DNA of 64,000 nucleotides from the NCBI GenBank assembly GCA_045039925.1, contig CP108400.1, positions 7,936,001 to 8,000,000 on the forward strand, in the 5' to 3' direction. Positions within the stretch are counted from its first letter, which is position 1; each line of letters opens with the position of its first letter. The position numbers were made by a program, and so were the translations under genes. Origin of the DNA: Yinghuangia sp045039925. Lineage in GTDB: Bacteria; Actinomycetota; Actinomycetes; Streptomycetales; Streptomycetaceae. Positions 63,340 to 64,000 of this stretch are shown in pieces. The notes under the pieces are model-generated. The model had not been told where the DNA came from. It did not search any database and was given only the letters and a program-made list of their open reading frames with translations.

Positions 63340-63531
63340 GTCCGACCGCCGGACAGGTGGTCGAGGGTCAAGGGCGTGCATTGCCGTCGCGGTGGGCGTC
63401 CGTGCTGCCATCTGGGTGATCGCGGTGCCCAGGGAAATGGGTGAGGTCCGCGCCGCGATCCATGTCAACGGCGTGAAGGCGTCCGAGCCCCAGGACTCGG
63501 CGGTCCACACCGAGTCGAAGCCGAGCCGCAT
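63340..63531 (-). pseudogene. LLM-class F420-dependent oxidoreductase remnant
   Basis: GAGGAG then ATG 63531 and MRLG, directly fused to FDSVWTAESWGSDAFTPLTW and ISLGTAITQMAARTPTATAM, with about 25 expected codons missing after MRLG. One extra T near 63366 shifts the frame before TLDHLSGGR. The sequence then meets the arsR gene. Luciferase-like family. Confidence 0.72.
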
Positions 63532-63635
63532 CGGTTCTCCTCGTCCGCGCGTGTGCCGGCGACGACCCGAGGACTCGGTGGTGTCGCCGAATCGCCTGCG
63601 GCATCCCCTCCTGGCAGGCATGGACGGATGGGTCG

Positions 63636-64000
63636 TCAGGCGCCCGGAATGTCGGCGAGTTCGGCGAGAGCGGCGTAATGGCGGTCGGGGCTGCCGAACA
63701 TCAGCGCGGTGCTCATCGCGCGCTTCACGTACAAGTGCGCGGGGTGCTCCCAGGTGAAGCCGATGCCGCCGTGCATGTGGAGGCTTTCCTCCGCTGTGCG
63801 CACCGAGATCTCGCCGACGTGGGCGGAGGCGAGGGCTGCGGCGAGGTGGAAGTCGCCGGAGTCCTCCGCGGCGCAGGCGGCCGCGTACCGGGCGGTGGCT
63901 CGGGCGGCGGCCAGGTCGGCCCACAGTTCGGCGGCGCGGTGCCGGAGCGCCTGGAACGAGCCGATCGGGCGGCCGAACTGATGGCGTGTGCGCAGGTATT
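63636..64000 (-). CDS. acyl-CoA dehydrogenase, C-terminal part (cut by window edge)
   Basis: 121 codons visible, from YLRTRHQFGRPIGSFQALRH to AELADIPGA and stop TGA at 63636. LHMHGGIGFTWEHPAHLYVK is the signature of the C-terminal domain of acyl-CoA dehydrogenases. RRFGRPIGSFQ.L at the front confirms the family. The start and FAD-binding half are outside the window. Confidence 0.9.
   Translation of the reverse strand, partial: YLRTRHQFGRPIGSFQALRHRAAELWADLAAARATARYAAACAAEDSGDFHLAAALASAHVGEISVRTAEESLHMHGGIGFTWEHPAHLYVKRAMSTALMFGSPDRHYAALAELADIPGA

Noticed and set aside
1..64000. tRNA genes, rRNA, CRISPR arrays
   Set aside because: I looked for CCA-ended cloverleaf-like segments and for regularly spaced repeats and found none I could support; a covariance-model scan would be decisive.

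Overview
The window is very GC-rich, dense in GTG/TTG starts and full of families typical of filamentous actinomycetes: large serine recombinases, an ECF sigma factor with YCII partner, LGFP-repeat protein, mycothiol-era arsenate reductases and RimK-like ATP-grasp enzymes. It most resembles an accessory or subtelomeric region of a Streptomyces-like organism. I saw no rRNA, tRNA or CRISPR array.

The left 40 kb (1-40000) looks like an accretion of integrative elements. One intact large serine recombinase (211-1659), one split by an IS1380-family insertion (13177-16427), one heavily decayed (37288-38801) and four small fragments all lie on the minus strand. Four recombinase 3' ends or their surroundings meet a shared 9-bp core (CTCGGACAC at 23, 13100, 32893 and 37354) with swapped flanks on both sides, as expected of recombined attachment sites. 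The core copies divide the region into modules. Module 1 (about 1-13100) carries a recombinase plus a likely anti-mobile-element island: a SNF2-type helicase (4049-7549), convergent to an Hsp70-like ATPase (7560-9245) and a protein with a coiled coil and a GrpE-like C-terminus (9299-11017), then a small protein and a BRCT/PD-(D/E)XK nuclease broken by a frameshift. Module 2 (about 13100-32890) holds a DHFR-like/DUF1801/YCII/ECF-sigma operon, a truncated NmrA-like gene, a methyltransferase-acetyltransferase fusion overlapping an RsgA-like GTPase behind a short leader ORF, a LuxR/HAD-like protein, an AraC regulator and an overlapping pair of ATP-grasp ligases. Module 3 (about 32890-37360) is mostly remnants plus a secreted LGFP protein and a dead aldehyde dehydrogenase/4-hydroxy-2-oxovalerate aldolase pair.

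From 39200 to 46700 there are a few intact genes (a 421-residue unknown, a TetR/ABC-membrane-domain pair with an operator over the tetR start, a DsbA-like protein) among a belt of decaying genes (ankyrin, LysE, ferredoxin, Nudix, FAD oxidoreductase, ArsR).

From 46678 to 62328 is an arsenic-resistance island: ArsR, a flavoprotein with a cysteine-rich tail, an MFS transporter, a truncated flavoprotein, then (after an inserted HTH/Z1-like gene) ArsI/CadI, two ArsRs, an arsenite-channel-type aquaporin, two arsenate reductases, a thioredoxin reductase and ArsM. A 964-residue duplicated zinc-metallopeptidase-like protein sits between trxB and arsM. Together the genes would reduce arsenate, export or leak arsenite, methylate it and regulate these steps through several thiol-sensing repressors. 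The right edge has a 5'-rearranged ArsR, an F420-oxidoreductase remnant and the 3' part of an acyl-CoA dehydrogenase.

The strongest candidates for undescribed biology are the SNF2 + Hsp70 + GrpE-like triad, the Z1-like protein whose ATPase motifs are all degraded, and the duplicated metallopeptidase inside the arsenic island.
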